Shown here piece by piece: positions 43,700 through 55,587 of a stretch of DNA of 64,000 bases (the stretch's first letter is position 1; each line of letters begins with the position of its first letter). The notes beneath the pieces are model-generated. The model searched no databases, was not told where the DNA came from, and was given only the letters and a program-made list of their open reading frames with translations. Made by a program: the position numbers and the translations under genes. This DNA is from Ahaetulla prasina (taxonomy: Eukaryota; Chordata; Lepidosauria; Squamata; Colubridae), in NCBI RefSeq assembly GCF_028640845.1, contig NC_080541.1:161022502-161086501 (forward strand), written 5' to 3'.

Positions 43700-45600
43700 A
43701 ATTGCAAATATTTGGATCAGTACAGAGTCATATCGTCAGTCAAAGTGGCTGAGGAACTCAATAGTCTTGGCATTTGCCTCCAGGGAATCCCAGAGTTATA
43801 GGATAAACTAGGTTATAAAAATCATTCCATGGTAAATAATTTCCATACTGTTGCAAAGAATACTAAATGGCTGAACACATGAAATTATCAGGAGTCAAGT
43901 TCAACTCCTTTGACACAAACATAGATACACACATGAATAAAATGATATCTGAATACTAGAAGTTGTTTTTCTCTTAATTTTAGTTCCTGGTGATGAGTTA
44001 AGATTGAAAGAATTGTGAGGGTACTCATTAGTTCAGTTTTATCACATAATTTGGAAGTTGGTTATGGTTTTGATTCTCCAGTAGACAGATACATCTTATA
44101 TTACAGCTTTAGGACTTGCAGAATTCGATTATTTTGTATTATTGTGGAGATTGACTATATTTCACAATTCAGCTTTGGTTGGCTTCAGCATCTATAGCAG
44201 TAAAGAAATATTATCTCATTTCATCTGCAGGCAAAATTTGTAATACAGTAATCTGCTGTTGAGCTCTATCGGCACATGCTAACTGGATTCATGCCTTGCA
44301 CGTCCCACAGTTTGTTCCATCATGATTTACTGAATTATATTACATTATAAACTAAATTACATAACAAGGTATAAAGCAGATTTCTAAACCACAGTGATTG
44401 CATTCATATAACATGCTCACTACTAAAGGCAAACAAACAGTGTATGGCTGTTATATGAACCAGGCCAGTGTCTCAAAGGAACTGTATCAGTTTGCTATAT
44501 TGTATAAAGATTAATTACCACATGCAAGGAGTGTTTTTCAAGGTTGTAAGGTTCCTACATAGCTGAATAAGAAATGAATGAATGATGCTATGGAACTAAG
44601 GCAAAATATAATTCTTCAAATACAAGTTATTGCTAAAGTATTTAGTATTTCCAACCTTCCACAGCCTTTGCACTGTGGAAACTACTTTTATCAATAAGTG
44701 TCTCAGGCTCAAAGTCTGCAATGGATGGGCCAAGCAAAGGTTTTGTTTTTTTCACTTCAAGAAATCCATGGGATAAATAACTTTAGATTATAAGATCCCA
44801 CAACAGTCATTTGCAGGAACAGAAAATAAGTTAGGATCTGCATTTTGCTTGCTTGGTTGCTTTCTCTTTATAAAGAGAGACAAAATTATGCTCAGCTCTT
44901 CCTGTTGCTTCCTTCAGAAAAGCCAGTAATAACATTTGATTTTTCTTTTCTCCAGGAGGAAAAACTCATATGCGCTAGGTAAGTTCCTCAGAAAATGCCC
45001 CTAATTCAGATATGGGCATTTTATCATCCATCCATCCAGAAATAAGCAAGGTTGAATAAGAAAAGAACTCTGACAGATAACGGATAATAGCAAATGAAGT
45101 AAAATTCATTTCAACAAAAATTATACACCATAACTGAAATTATACTGAAATGTTAATCCATTATTGTACATAAAGCTGTATTGATATGAATGCATATTAA
45201 CTTGTTAGACAGTGGTAGAAACATACAATGTTCATGTAACAAAATCACTTGGTTGCTTCATGAACTAAAAACAAAGTTATAGCCACAAGATAGATGTGAT
45301 AAACTGCAAAGCCAATCACTCATTCAATCAAATACAAATACAGTATCAGACATATGTCTTTTTTTTAATCTTGCAAGTCTGGTTTAGCAAGAAAAAAACT
45401 AAAGATGGAAAGATGATTAAGTTTACATAAATGACATGTCTTCCATATAAACAAAAATAATTAAATAGCATTTGTATCAGCTATCTCTGTATTTTGTTGA
45501 CTGCTAGTCATAGATAAGCAATAAAACCAAAATGCTGGCGATGCTTCTATACTAAATGCAGCATTCCATTTGCTGCTAACATATCTAGATAACAATGGAG
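43700..45600. other. Intron or intergenic sequence, nothing recognised
   Basis: AT-rich DNA with no supported gene or repeat. Confidence 0.45.
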
Positions 45601-45655
45601 CCTTTTCCAAACTGGTGCCCTCCAGATGGATTGAAGTTGCACCTTGTGTTGTAAT

Positions 45656-45912
45656 CAGAGGTGGGTTTCAGCAGGTTCTGACCAGTTCTGGAGAACCAGT
45701 AGCGGAAATTTTGAGAAGCTCAGAGAACCGGTAAATACCACCTCTGACTGGCCCTGCCCCCATCTATTCTCTGCCTCCCAAGTCCCAGGAAATGGGGATT
45801 TTGCAGTATCCTTCCCCTGCCGTGCCCACCAAGCCACATCCACCAAGCCATGCTACACCCATCAAGCCACACCCACAGAACCGGTAGTAAAAAATTTCGA
45901 AACCTACCACTG
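45656..45912 (-). mobile_element. hAT MITE (CAGAGGTGG family) with perfect 8-bp target duplication
   Basis: The left end CAGAGGTGGGTTTCAGCAGG and right end AAACCTACCACTG enclose 257 bp. The flanks gttgtaat at 45648-45655 and 45913-45920 are identical. Confidence 0.93.
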
Positions 45913-46110
45913 GTTGTAATGGTTAAAGTGTTGGGTTAGAAGCTGGAGATCAAGATTCTAGTCCATCTCAACCCCATAAACTCTCTGGATGATCTGAGGC
46001 CAGTCAATCTCCCTCTGCCCAATTTTTCGCACAAGGCGATTTTTATGGAAAGAGATAAAAAAAATAAGAGAACTCTATGTGCATTGCCTTGAATTTCAAA
46101 CAAAAGATGA
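45913..46110 (+). mobile_element. Old MIR/tRNA-like SINE
   Basis: The text ggttaaagtgttgggttagaagc...gatcaagattctagtcc...gatctgaggccagtcaatctccctctgccc follows the pattern of a tRNA-derived head and a MIR-like core. It is diverged. Confidence 0.5.
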
Positions 46111-46364
46111 TTGTCATAAATACTAACTTGAAAATATATGATTTTATATTAATGAATGGCCAGCTTGAATTCTAACCACTCCACAGGAGTTCCTTCCCTC
46201 TATAGAAATTCATTTGCAAAAAGATCCTTTTGTCTTTGAATGGCTGGCAAATCATCAAGGATCAGTAGCCCTGCATCTGAAAACTTTAATAACATTAAAT
46301 ATAAAAATCTGAGTCTTTTATGAGTTCAGGCTTAGATTTAACAACCATGTACTGTACGGTATAG

Positions 46365-46435
46365 TGGAGGGGTGGGCAACTATGGCCACTTTACAACCTG
46401 TGGACTTCAAATCCCAGAATTTGTGAGCCAGAGAC
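46365..46435 (+). mobile_element. hAT palindromic MITE, half copy
   Basis: The text ggggtgggcaactatggccac...ggacttcaaatcccagaatt matches one arm of the family at 18241 and 41403. Confidence 0.6.
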
Positions 46436-46797
46436 AAAGCTGGTTTAAAAAACTGAATCCACAGGATTAATTCATACATCTGGCCAAGTGAAAATTCAGG
46501 TTGTTTGTTGGACTTTTTGTGTACTGTATGAACCCAAGTACTTCTGGTTTATTTAAATTATAATTTAACACTACATAAAATCAAGTCAATGTGTGCTCAG
46601 TAAAATTTCTAAAACCATCTGGGCAGAAATCTTGACTGGACCATCAGAGGCTTCAGTCTTAGGCTTTATTTTTTTAAAAGCTTGCTTTGAGATGTTTAAT
46701 AATATTTTGAGATGAGATGAAACTGAAAAGGTAGATAATGTCACAAAGTTAAATCAATACTCAGACAATTTTGTTAAACTGTAACATTGAGCTAAAT

Positions 46798-46983
46798 CAG
46801 TGCTTCTCAAATAGTGGGGCGGGCCCCCCAGGGGGGGCGCGAGGCTCCATAAAGGGGGGCGCGTTTGACCTCGGCAAACACTGTCATAACAAGCTAAGCC
46901 CCGTGTTTACAGTCGCGCGGGGGGCACGAAAAATATTTTCTTCTTCCTAGGGGGGCATGACAGAAAATAATTGAGAAGCACTG
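46798..46983. mobile_element. Short hAT element with perfect 8-bp target duplication
   Basis: The ends CAGTGCTTCTCAAATAG and TAATTGAGAAGCACTG are inverted repeats. The flanks agctaaat at 46790-46797 and 46984-46991 are identical. The 186-bp body is rich in G runs. It is a different family from the other hAT elements here. Confidence 0.93.
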
Positions 46984-47734
46984 AGCTAAATGATGAATTT
47001 CAACAAAGTTAAGTATGAAACCCTGATTTTAAGGTGGAAAAGGAGACTCAAGGGTTTTATTTGATCACAAGCTAAATGTAAGCTAGCAATGTGATGCATC
47101 TCATAAAAAAACTAATGCTAAAAAGACAAAAAATGTTCAAAAATGGGACTTTAAAAGTTCTTCAAATGGAATCCCGTTTTATTTGCCATATACCTTCTTT
47201 CAATTATCACGAATCCTTGAAAGTTTTGTTAATTTTCAGTTTATATGTAAAGTTTCATATGACCCATACCTAGCTTTTTTTTTTTTGCTCCTGTCAGTTT
47301 TTTATCTTATTGTTAGCTACCTTGCAGATCTTAAAACTCAAAGGTGCAATAAATACATTTTTAAATAATTAGATAATTAAGCTTCATAAAAAGCAAGCAC
47401 ACCACTGTAGACCATGGTCCTAATGCAGGAACGGAAATGATTCTCACTTTTTATTATGTTTTTCCACAATCATTAAGACCTAGAAATACACTGATCAAAT
47501 GTTCAGATATTTTATATATCTAGGATGAATAAAATATACGCCTAAGTAAAAAGTGTCTGACTCCTTTTGTAGGAAAGATCAGGAAATAGCCTGCCCAAAT
47601 TCCAATCAAATTCCAATTCTAGAACACAACCCTATAGGGAAAATCCTCCAATCTTCTTAGAAAGATTTCTCTTACGGCATTAAAAACTCCCCTTTAGTAG
47701 CATGTACTTCTTTATTCTTAAAAAAAAAAATCTG

Positions 47735-48215
47735 CCCTGGTTGCCAATAGGCTTCAGGGTCAAATTGAAGTACAGTACCAATTTACTAATTAAGTACTAT
47801 CACTTTTAAAGACTTTTACAACGCAGCACCAGGATATATTTGGATACTTGTCAAAATCAAATCAGCTCTACCAGTCTAGCTATTTAGAATAGGTCTCTGG
47901 AAGCCCTCTCTACTTAGGAGGTTTATGGATCATGGGCCAGATGACGATGGTAGCCTTTACTTTAAAGAATACCCTGTCCCAGAGGTATGGATGGTCCCTG
48001 CTCAACAAATGTTTCAAAAATAGGACCAAGCAGCAGCAGATATTTAGCATTTAAGTTATGTGAACTGTATGTATCCTTGATATAGCGGCTCTGTTCTTGT
48101 TCACATTTTTAAGAATCTATTACTTTTATCTGTTTCCAATACCTTTTCTTCATTGTATCTCACCCAGAGAGTCAGAATTGAGGTTGGTTATAAATATTGT
48201 TAAAAGCAAACAAAT
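47735..48215 (+). mobile_element. Degenerate L2 LINE 3' end
   Basis: The text ctgccctggttgccaataggcttc agggtcaaattgaa is a decayed form of the LHWLPVGFRVKFK codons near the end of L2 ORF2. Further on, ccagaggtatggatggtccctgctc and cacccagagagtcagaattgagg...ggttataaat resemble the following region and tail. It is heavily mutated and older than the copy at 7740. Confidence 0.6.
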
Positions 48216-48396
48216 ACATAATGACTAAAGTACAGCCACCACAATATGACAAGGACATTTTTTCTGCCAACAGCCCACAACCCCTCCAGAACAATTGTGC
48301 AGGTAGGTTTCTCTCACAGATACAAAAAAGTATCTTCTGCTGCATAATTACAAATATTTTTAGATGACTGGATCCCTTGCATAGTAGGGTGCAATC

Positions 48397-48659
48397 CAGT
48401 GGTGGGATTCAATTTTTTTTACTACCAGTTCTGTGGGCTTGGCTTGGTGGGTATGGCATGGTAGGCGTGGCTTGGTAGACATAGCAGGTCAAGGTTACTG
48501 CAAAATCCCCATTTCCTCCCGATCAGCTGGGACTCGGGAGGCAGAGTATAAATGAGGGTGGGGCCAGTCAGAGGTGGTATTTACCGGTTCTCCGAACTAC
48601 TCAAAATTTCTGCTACTGGTTCTCCAGAACTGGTCAGAACCTGCTGAATACCACCTCTG
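48397..48659 (+). mobile_element. hAT MITE (CAGAGGTGG family) with 8-bp target duplication
   Basis: The ends CAGTGGTGGGATTCAATTT and GAATACCACCTCTG enclose 263 bp. The flanks gtgcaatc (48389-48396) and gtgcagtc (48660-48667) match at 7 of 8. Confidence 0.92.
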
Positions 48660-48857
48660 GTGCAGTCCTTATTCAAAGGCTAACATGACCCATCATATTA
48701 GTTCCACACACACACACCCAAACAATGCCAAAACACTTGCATTCTGTTCTCAATTTTGGATGATTGGCAACCAGCCCTCTTTTATGCCTGTTTGTAGCAT
48801 TCCTCAGTCACAAGAGCAAGCCTTGCTGGTCTGACAAAAACCACCCATTGTAGACAC

Positions 48858-49002
48858 TGGGCTTGCTTAACAACCATTGTGCTTGCTTAATGACTTAATG
48901 ACGTAAAATCAGGTTGCTCACATGGGCACCTCGTCTTATGGCTGTCACGATATACAATGGAAATTCTGGATTCCATTGTGGTCTAAAGTCAAGGACTACC
49001 TG
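48858..49002. mobile_element. TA-flanked TIR element (Tigger-like), partial
   Basis: The text gcttgcttaacaaccattg...aaagtcaaggactacctg is the right part of the 17143-type family. Confidence 0.6.
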
Positions 49003-49360
49003 GTATACAACATAATCAGTGCCCCAAAGACTATAAACTTACCCCTTCCCCATATTCAAAAAGTTGTAATTGGGTTTGATTGAAGATCTAGTCTAATTTA
49101 AAGATAGATCTATTGATCCTTGCTTCCTCTGTTTCCCTGCTCAGTCTAATGCTTGATACAAGCACATATAAATTTCTAAATTTCTAACCCTCTTTTTGGT
49201 ACATTTTCAAGCATGTGGTAGGTTAAACTAGTTAGATGAATAATATCCAAATTTTCCAGTTCACCTCAGATGTACATTTCATTCTAAGTGGTTGGGAACA
49301 TTGTCCTATAAAAACCTACTGCTGAAATGTGTGGAGTATCCCTAGAGTTGAGAAATTTAA

Positions 49361-49391
49361 AAACTAATTGATATCAGATATCAATTAGTTT
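49361..49391. repeat. Perfect 15-bp inverted repeat with 1-nt spacer
   Basis: The arm aaactaattgatatc (49361-49375), a single A, and the arm gatatcaattagttt (49377-49391) are exactly complementary. No surrounding element was recognised. Confidence 0.85.
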
Positions 49392-49786
49392 GTTGTGTTC
49401 GCCTCGCTGTATCTTTTCGCCTTAGCTTCTGTTACTCCAAAAAGTTCTTGATTGGATTTTTTACTTCTGAAATACCCTGAAAAATATGTTTTAATGCTGA
49501 TATTGCTCTATTTCTTGTTTGAAATTTGTATTAATGATTACATGATTTGTATAGTTTTTTAAAAATTTTAGTTACAGTATTTCAGTCCTGGGGACTTTGA
49601 AACTGGAGGTTAGGTTACAACATAGGTTCAAGAAATAATTGTAGAGAAGTAATTACACCTATACATTTAGTATAACAGGAATTTTAGATATTAGGTAGTT
49701 ATTTAAATTTCAGAATCCTTATTCCAGGAACTTCCGGTGCTAATATGGTATCTTTAGGTTTTTGTATTCATTATTGGTTTTAAACT

Positions 49787-50640
49787 ACAAGTAGTCCTCA
49801 TTTAATGAGGCTAATTGGAATTAGAATTTCCATCAATAAGCGGTGCGGTTATAAAGTGTGTCATGTATGTGCATCATTTAGCGTCAGAAATCCTGGCAGT
49901 TCCTATTGCTATTGTTAATCAAGGACCTCATGTGATTACAACTTGAGATTTCCTACTGCCTTCCAACAAGCAAAGTCAGTGGGGAAGCCAACAGGAAACC
50001 AGAAGCCCCAGTCATGACAAGCCTTTGGAAGCAGTTCAGAAACAGGCCTGCAGGGATGGGTACTGTGGCCTGGTGCAAGCATAGTTAGGCAGGGAGATTG
50101 CTGTGGCACAGTGTGAACATACTTGTGTAGGGGAGTTGCTGTGATGCTGTGCAATGGTGCATTGAGTGTTGAGAGTGGAGACAGGTGGAGAGCAGGTAGG
50201 TGCAATGGCTTGTGTGAGCATGGCCAGGCAGAGGATTCAGTGGCTAGGCATAGCCAAGTGAATATGCACTATGGCAGGGGTCTCCAGCCTTGGCAACTTT
50301 AAGACTTGTGGACTTCAACTCCCAGAATGCCTCAGCTAGCTTTGCTATGGAGTGCAGGCAGGGAGGTGCTGCAGTGCACACTATAGGATCCAATATCTCC
50401 CTGGACCTCATACTTCTGACAGGAGCAGGAGCAACTTAAATCTTCCCTGTCAGCTTCCCCTTTGACTTTGCTTGTGGGAAGTCAGCAGGGGAGGTTGTAA
50501 ACAGTGATAACGTGACAGCAGGATGCTGCAACTGTTATAAGTGCAGGCTGGTTGCCAAGTGCCTCAACCGTGATCATGTGAGGGAGGAGTGCTGTGATGG
50601 CCACATAAATAGCCCTCGTTCAGCACCATCATAACTTTGA
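49787..50640. mobile_element. TA-flanked TIR element (Tigger-like) with internal extra sequence
   Basis: The left end TA|caagtagtcctcatttaatg and later family text (gatgctgcaactgttataagtg, ttgccaagtgcctcaacc, catcataactttgaa) are recognisable, but 350-400 bp in the middle are foreign and include a hAT half-copy at 50275. Confidence 0.6.
50275..50345 (+). mobile_element. hAT palindromic MITE, half copy
   Basis: CAGGGGTCTCCAGCCTTGG...ttcaactcccagaatgcctcag is one arm of the 41403-type family. Confidence 0.65.
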
Positions 50641-50649
50641 ATAAAAAGC

Positions 50650-52077
50650 TAATTCAAGCTCCTAAGAAAGGCTGTTGTCACAAAATCATAAATTTTTTCC
50701 CGGAAAACAAAGATGTACAACTCACTGCTACATTTAGTCCAGATGTGAGCATTAAATCTCTTGATTGCTATGCTTAAAGAACAAATCAGTGGCCAATGAC
50801 TACAGTGAATGATAGTGACTAATCAGAGAAGACTGGATTTTAGCCCATTTTTCCAGCGTTGAAGGAAGTACTGGCATTTTTAAAAACATAAATGTGATAT
50901 GATTGTCTGAGGTTTAACATAGCCTTTTCTTTGTTTCATTTATTGCCACCAGAAATAGGCAAAAAAAAGGGGGGGCTACACCTTTTGGTAATTTTCCAGC
51001 AGGTCTAAGCAGCACAATGTCAGGTTTCTTTGGAAGGGGCAGAAAAAACAGGAGTTGAGAGCCACCAATTGTTTGTTTGCTTCAGCTTTTTCGAATCATA
51101 GGCAAGTTTGTTTCAACCAAAGATCCTCGGTAAAGTTTTCTGGCTTATGAAACGTATTCTGTTACTTAGCAACAGCTCCTCTTGCTCCTCATCATTTTTA
51201 GTGGCTCAAACTAACACTAAAATTCTCCACATGAAATTCAAGGTATCTTACAGTTACTGTAATAGTACCAAAAAGAGAATCATATAAATGAACAGAAAGC
51301 CAATTTAATTACAATCTAGAGATTAAAAATGACAAGTGTAAATTATGGATTGGTTTTGTACATCTCATTCATCTATGTTAAGACTCCTATCCCTGAATGA
51401 AAGATGGGATATAAAACTAACAGACATACATCTGTGCCATCTTTCCTTAACTCAGGTTGCTCTCATATTCCACATAATCCCAAACCATGTTAATTTAGTG
51501 GTTTGATTATCTATAGAATTACAGTGTTGGGCAAAATGTCATGCGCAAGGAATCAGGACCACCCATTATGTTCCAGTTAAACTGATTTATTGTTCATGCC
51601 TATACACAAAAATCTAGTGGTCAATTAACAGCACTAAATTGGCACTACATAAATTAATGGAATTCAAGAGAGGCTGAATTTGGACCGCTTGTGGGAATGT
51701 AATGATTCCGGGCTGATTCCACCTGCCCCCAGGTTCTGCTCGTTCTTCTATAATACCTGAGTCAGGCTGTGGTCAAACACTCATACACTAGTAGGATATT
51801 TTAAATCTGAAGCAAGCGTCTAGCTCAAGTTCTCATTACCAATCGATTGGGCCACATTCAAGCTTACGGTGAGCCTTTTTCATTTCTTCCTGGTAGTTAG
51901 TAGGTTGTGTGAATATGGTGCTGGGAGGAAAGCTTGTGATATCAGTAAGATAGCACAGTTTAGGGATCAGAAATAGTCTGTTACATTAAGGACCATTTGA
52001 TTTTGGAGTCAGGAGGAAATTCTCTCTTGTGTGTGAAAAGGTTGCCGGTATGTTTAATACAACTTACTTTTTGCTTT
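50650..52077. other. Mostly unique sequence; possible LTR-like stretch near 51530-51790
   Basis: Around 51530-51790, tgttgggcaaaatgtcatgcg...aaactgatttattgttc resembles a reversed LTR with a poly(A) signal, but no ends or target duplication could be fixed. Nothing else was recognised. Confidence 0.3.
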
Positions 52078-52085
52078 GTTTAAAT

Positions 52086-52173
52086 CAGGGTGTCCAACCA
52101 TGACAATTTTAAGGCTTGTGGATGTAAGTGTTAAAGAGCTAAACCTTAAAGTTGCCAAGATTGGACACCCCTG
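52086..52173. mobile_element. Palindromic hAT MITE with perfect 8-bp target duplication
   Basis: The 88-bp element begins CAGGGTGTCCAACCATG and ends CAAGATTGGACACCCCTG. The flanks gtttaaat at 52078-52085 and 52174-52181 are identical. Confidence 0.92.
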
Positions 52174-52181
52174 GTTTAAAT

Positions 52182-53618
52182 AGTCAACATATCTCCAACA
52201 CAACTATGCTCATCAAATTCTGCCTCATATGCCAAAGTGACACCGTTGAACTATTGCATGGACTCTTCATGTGCTCCTTTGTGCCTCCTCCTGAAAGGTA
52301 TTTTATATAGAGCCCAAATCACTGAATAGATCGGGCAAAGCATCCATTGGCAAGTTTTCCATTCCCCAAGAGATGCATATGAAACCTGCTTCCATATTCA
52401 TCTGACCTTCCCTTGGATCAGGTGACATGTCATCATTCCTGTACAGTTCTACCAAAATCAACATCTCTTGTGCAATGTATTAAATATGGGGAGGAAAATA
52501 CACATCCTCTACATGTATTAACTACTTTTTTGTTTCATTGACTACTACTTTCTTTTGCTGTACTGAACCAGCTTATTTCACCACTTTGTGTAAAATGACA
52601 ATAACTATTGAGAGACCTTCTTATTCATACTATTTTCTGGCTCACTGAACTGTGTGAATTGGGACAAAGAAGTGTTATGTATAAGTAAAGTGTTAAGTAT
52701 AAGAAAATGGATTTGGGCAAGTAGGTTGATCTATTCTAGACCCTTCGGTTAACTATTGAAGCAGAATGATATCCATTAATCCCCACCTCTTTAAAGTGTC
52801 CTACTGTTTTCTTCTGGAATATGTCTCCTGTATGGAGAAATAGTGCTTCAAAGGGCATATTATTTTTTCCATCAGGGAAACAGGGTGTCAAGTCAAACTT
52901 ACATGAACCAGGATCTATGCCGCATATCCACCGCTGAGGGAGTGCAGACAGCATCGCCTAGTAGCCTTGGCGGTTTTGCTCATACACACCTTTTCATGGC
53001 AAGGAGGAATAGAAAGGTAAAGCCAGAGGAAATCCTTCTAATGCTCTGGTAGAAACTGCAGCAAGATCAGCTCCACTTTAGCCAGGCATTTCCCATTCCT
53101 CAATTCCCCACAGAGAGTAAACATGAGGACAAAGTAAAATAGGAGTAGGAGGGTGGACAGGGGAGAGAACTTTGCTCAAGACCCATGAGCTGAAAAGTCA
53201 GCCTGTAGGATGTGAGGTGGAGGTTGAAGGTTCAAATCTGTTACCATATCAGATTTTTGTGGATCATGTTCATAGAAATGAATGCTTTGAAAAATTGTTT
53301 TTAGAAACTCCTTTTTTTGAGGTGTCACAAAATTGTCTGCTTTTTAATTTAAACAGACAACAATGTTAGCCTCTTGGCATGTTATTTAGATTTAATTTCA
53401 GGTTCATGATAGAATTTTGTACTAAAAGTCAAAGCAATCATCTCAATACTATTAAATATGTTTGAAACTGATCTTTTATAGTAAGGGAAACAGAAAGCAA
53501 ACCAGAGCTGAAATTGAATATTGACTGAACTGGCAGTAACCCCACAGTTAACTCAATGAAATTTAAATCTATTTATGTGTGTGTAAAAAGAGAGACAGTA
53601 GAAATTTTGAACAGAATA
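52182..53618. other. Unique sequence, nothing recognised
   Basis: No supported gene, RNA or repeat. Confidence 0.45.
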
Positions 53619-53619
53619 T

Positions 53620-54292
53620 CATATTTTTTGGTATATAAGATGCACTTCCCCCCCCCGAAAAAAAAGTGGGTGGAAATGTCTGTGCATCTTATAGAGTGAA
53701 TGTTGCCGAAGCCCTGCGCACCTACCAACCCCAACCTTCAGCCTCCACATGCCCCATTTTCTGCCTCCATGCATCCCATTTTTGGCCTCTGCACCACGTT
53801 TTTGACCTCTGTTTTCAGCCCGTTCCAGACGGGGGAATCATCGCCAATACTGATCGCCACCATCTATCACCGTGATCAGCTGCAGTGGCGGAAATCCCCA
53901 CTGCCTGGAACAGGCAGAAAATGGGACACATGGAGATTGAAAACAGGGTGCACGGAGGCAAAAAATGGGACAAGCGGAGGCCGAAAATGGGGCATGCGGA
54001 AGCTGAAAACAGGACATGCAGAGGCAGTGATAGGTGGCGTCGATCCCCACAGCCTGGAACAGCTGATTGGCGGTATTCTGGGAGGCCGATCCAACCACCA
54101 ATCAGCTGCTCATGCTAAATCAGGCTGCGATAACATGCTGAAGCTGACCAGGCTATTTGCTGCAAGGACACTAGGCAGATGAATACCGATGGATGCTGGG
54201 AGGGAGAGGCAGATATTTTTTTCTTGTTTTCCTCCCCAAAAGCTAAGTGCATCTTATGGTCCGGAATGTCTTATACTGCAAAAAATACGGTA
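53620..54292. mobile_element. Long TIR element with repeat-built internal arms
   Basis: The left end tattttttggtatataagatgcactt and right end aagtgcatcttatgg...gcaaaaaatacggta are inverted. Inside, tandem units such as cccattttctgcctccatg on the left face their complements (ggaggccgaaaatggggcatg) on the right, so the body is a large hairpin. Open frames through it reflect the repeats only. Confidence 0.75.
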
Positions 54293-54299
54293 ATTTTAT

Positions 54300-55585
54300 A
54301 CCAAAGGTTTGAATAGTGCTTTGTATTTCAGGCAGTTTATTTTAATATAAGATTTGTTTTTCTAGAAGAGAAAGTGGAAAAAAGCCAATGTAGGATTTAC
54401 AGCCATGTTGAACATTCAATGTACTGTCAAAAGTTGCATTTTTCTGTGTCAGCAAATATGTGATTGATGCCATTGAGAACATTCTAATTTATAAACCACA
54501 GTGGCTGAGTTCACAAAAAAATCTGATGTAGAAATTACCTTATGCACAGCAGGGTGTATGAGTTCAGCCAGTGGTCCACTTGCTTACTGAGCATTATATT
54601 CCACTACTGGCTCATAAACACTTTAAAGAAAGCAAGTATTTTCATTAAAATATCACATTATTAATAACCAGAAATATTTAAAAATAAAAGTTTTTATAGC
54701 GCTTTTATTGCTACAAGAAGAGGTATGGCTTCCTCTACAGAGACTTTCTTTTTCTTTCATTATCTATTCATTTAATTCCTGACACATCTTTTGTTTTACA
54801 GATTTGCCAAAGGCCAAATACACTATTCGTGACGGAAAAAGGATTGGAAGCTAGATTACCTAATATTTGGTGCTTTAAAAGCCAGCGTGTCCCTGTTCTT
54901 TGAAGGTATTTTTCCCCCAAAAATGGCATCCTTATTTTCAAGTTCAGGAATTATTAGTATATTTGGAGATCAGTTTGTGGGATTTTTTGTTGGACTATTT
55001 CGTTGGGCTTGATTTTTTGATCTATTGATTTAAAAGTTACCACAAACTGCCTTGCTTCTCTGGATTGGACTAGTAATAAAAAGTTTGCATAAATAATTAA
55101 AAGCTGGCTGTTTAGAAATTAAGTGTAATATATATTGAATAATATATTGTTTAATATATCACCTGGAAGTTATTAATAGCTCTTATTTATACATTTTACT
55201 GTAGTTCTAAATTTACATTCATATATTTAATGTTATCATGATTAAGGTGTTTCATGGTATCAATGATGAAACTTTCCTAGACGTTACCACTGACCTCCGT
55301 TTTTTTACTGCTTTGTTGTAAAAGCCAATGGAAGGTTTGGTAGAAGGATAACCAGCCAGGGATATTAAGCTGATAACAGTAAGCAGTGGAGGGGAATGTT
55401 TCTTTTTGAAAACAGTATTTAGGGAAACAAGAACTGCAAGGGACATAGCAGCAATGAGATGATGTAACTAGAGGGGGAAAGCCAGGTCTTTTTATTTTCT
55501 GGAGGTGGGGCTTTGAGGAGTTTGGAACAGTTAAAATTGCTTTAGAAATATAACACTAACAACGTAAAATACAGAAAACTATGAT
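54300..55585. other. Unique AT-rich sequence, nothing recognised
   Basis: No supported gene or repeat. Confidence 0.45.
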
Positions 55586-55587
55586 AT

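Noticed and set aside
53700..54182. 160-codon open frame with repeated motifs
   Set aside because: The repeats (GGRKWG...KTGHAEA type) come from short tandem units in a TIR element and are mirrored on the other strand.
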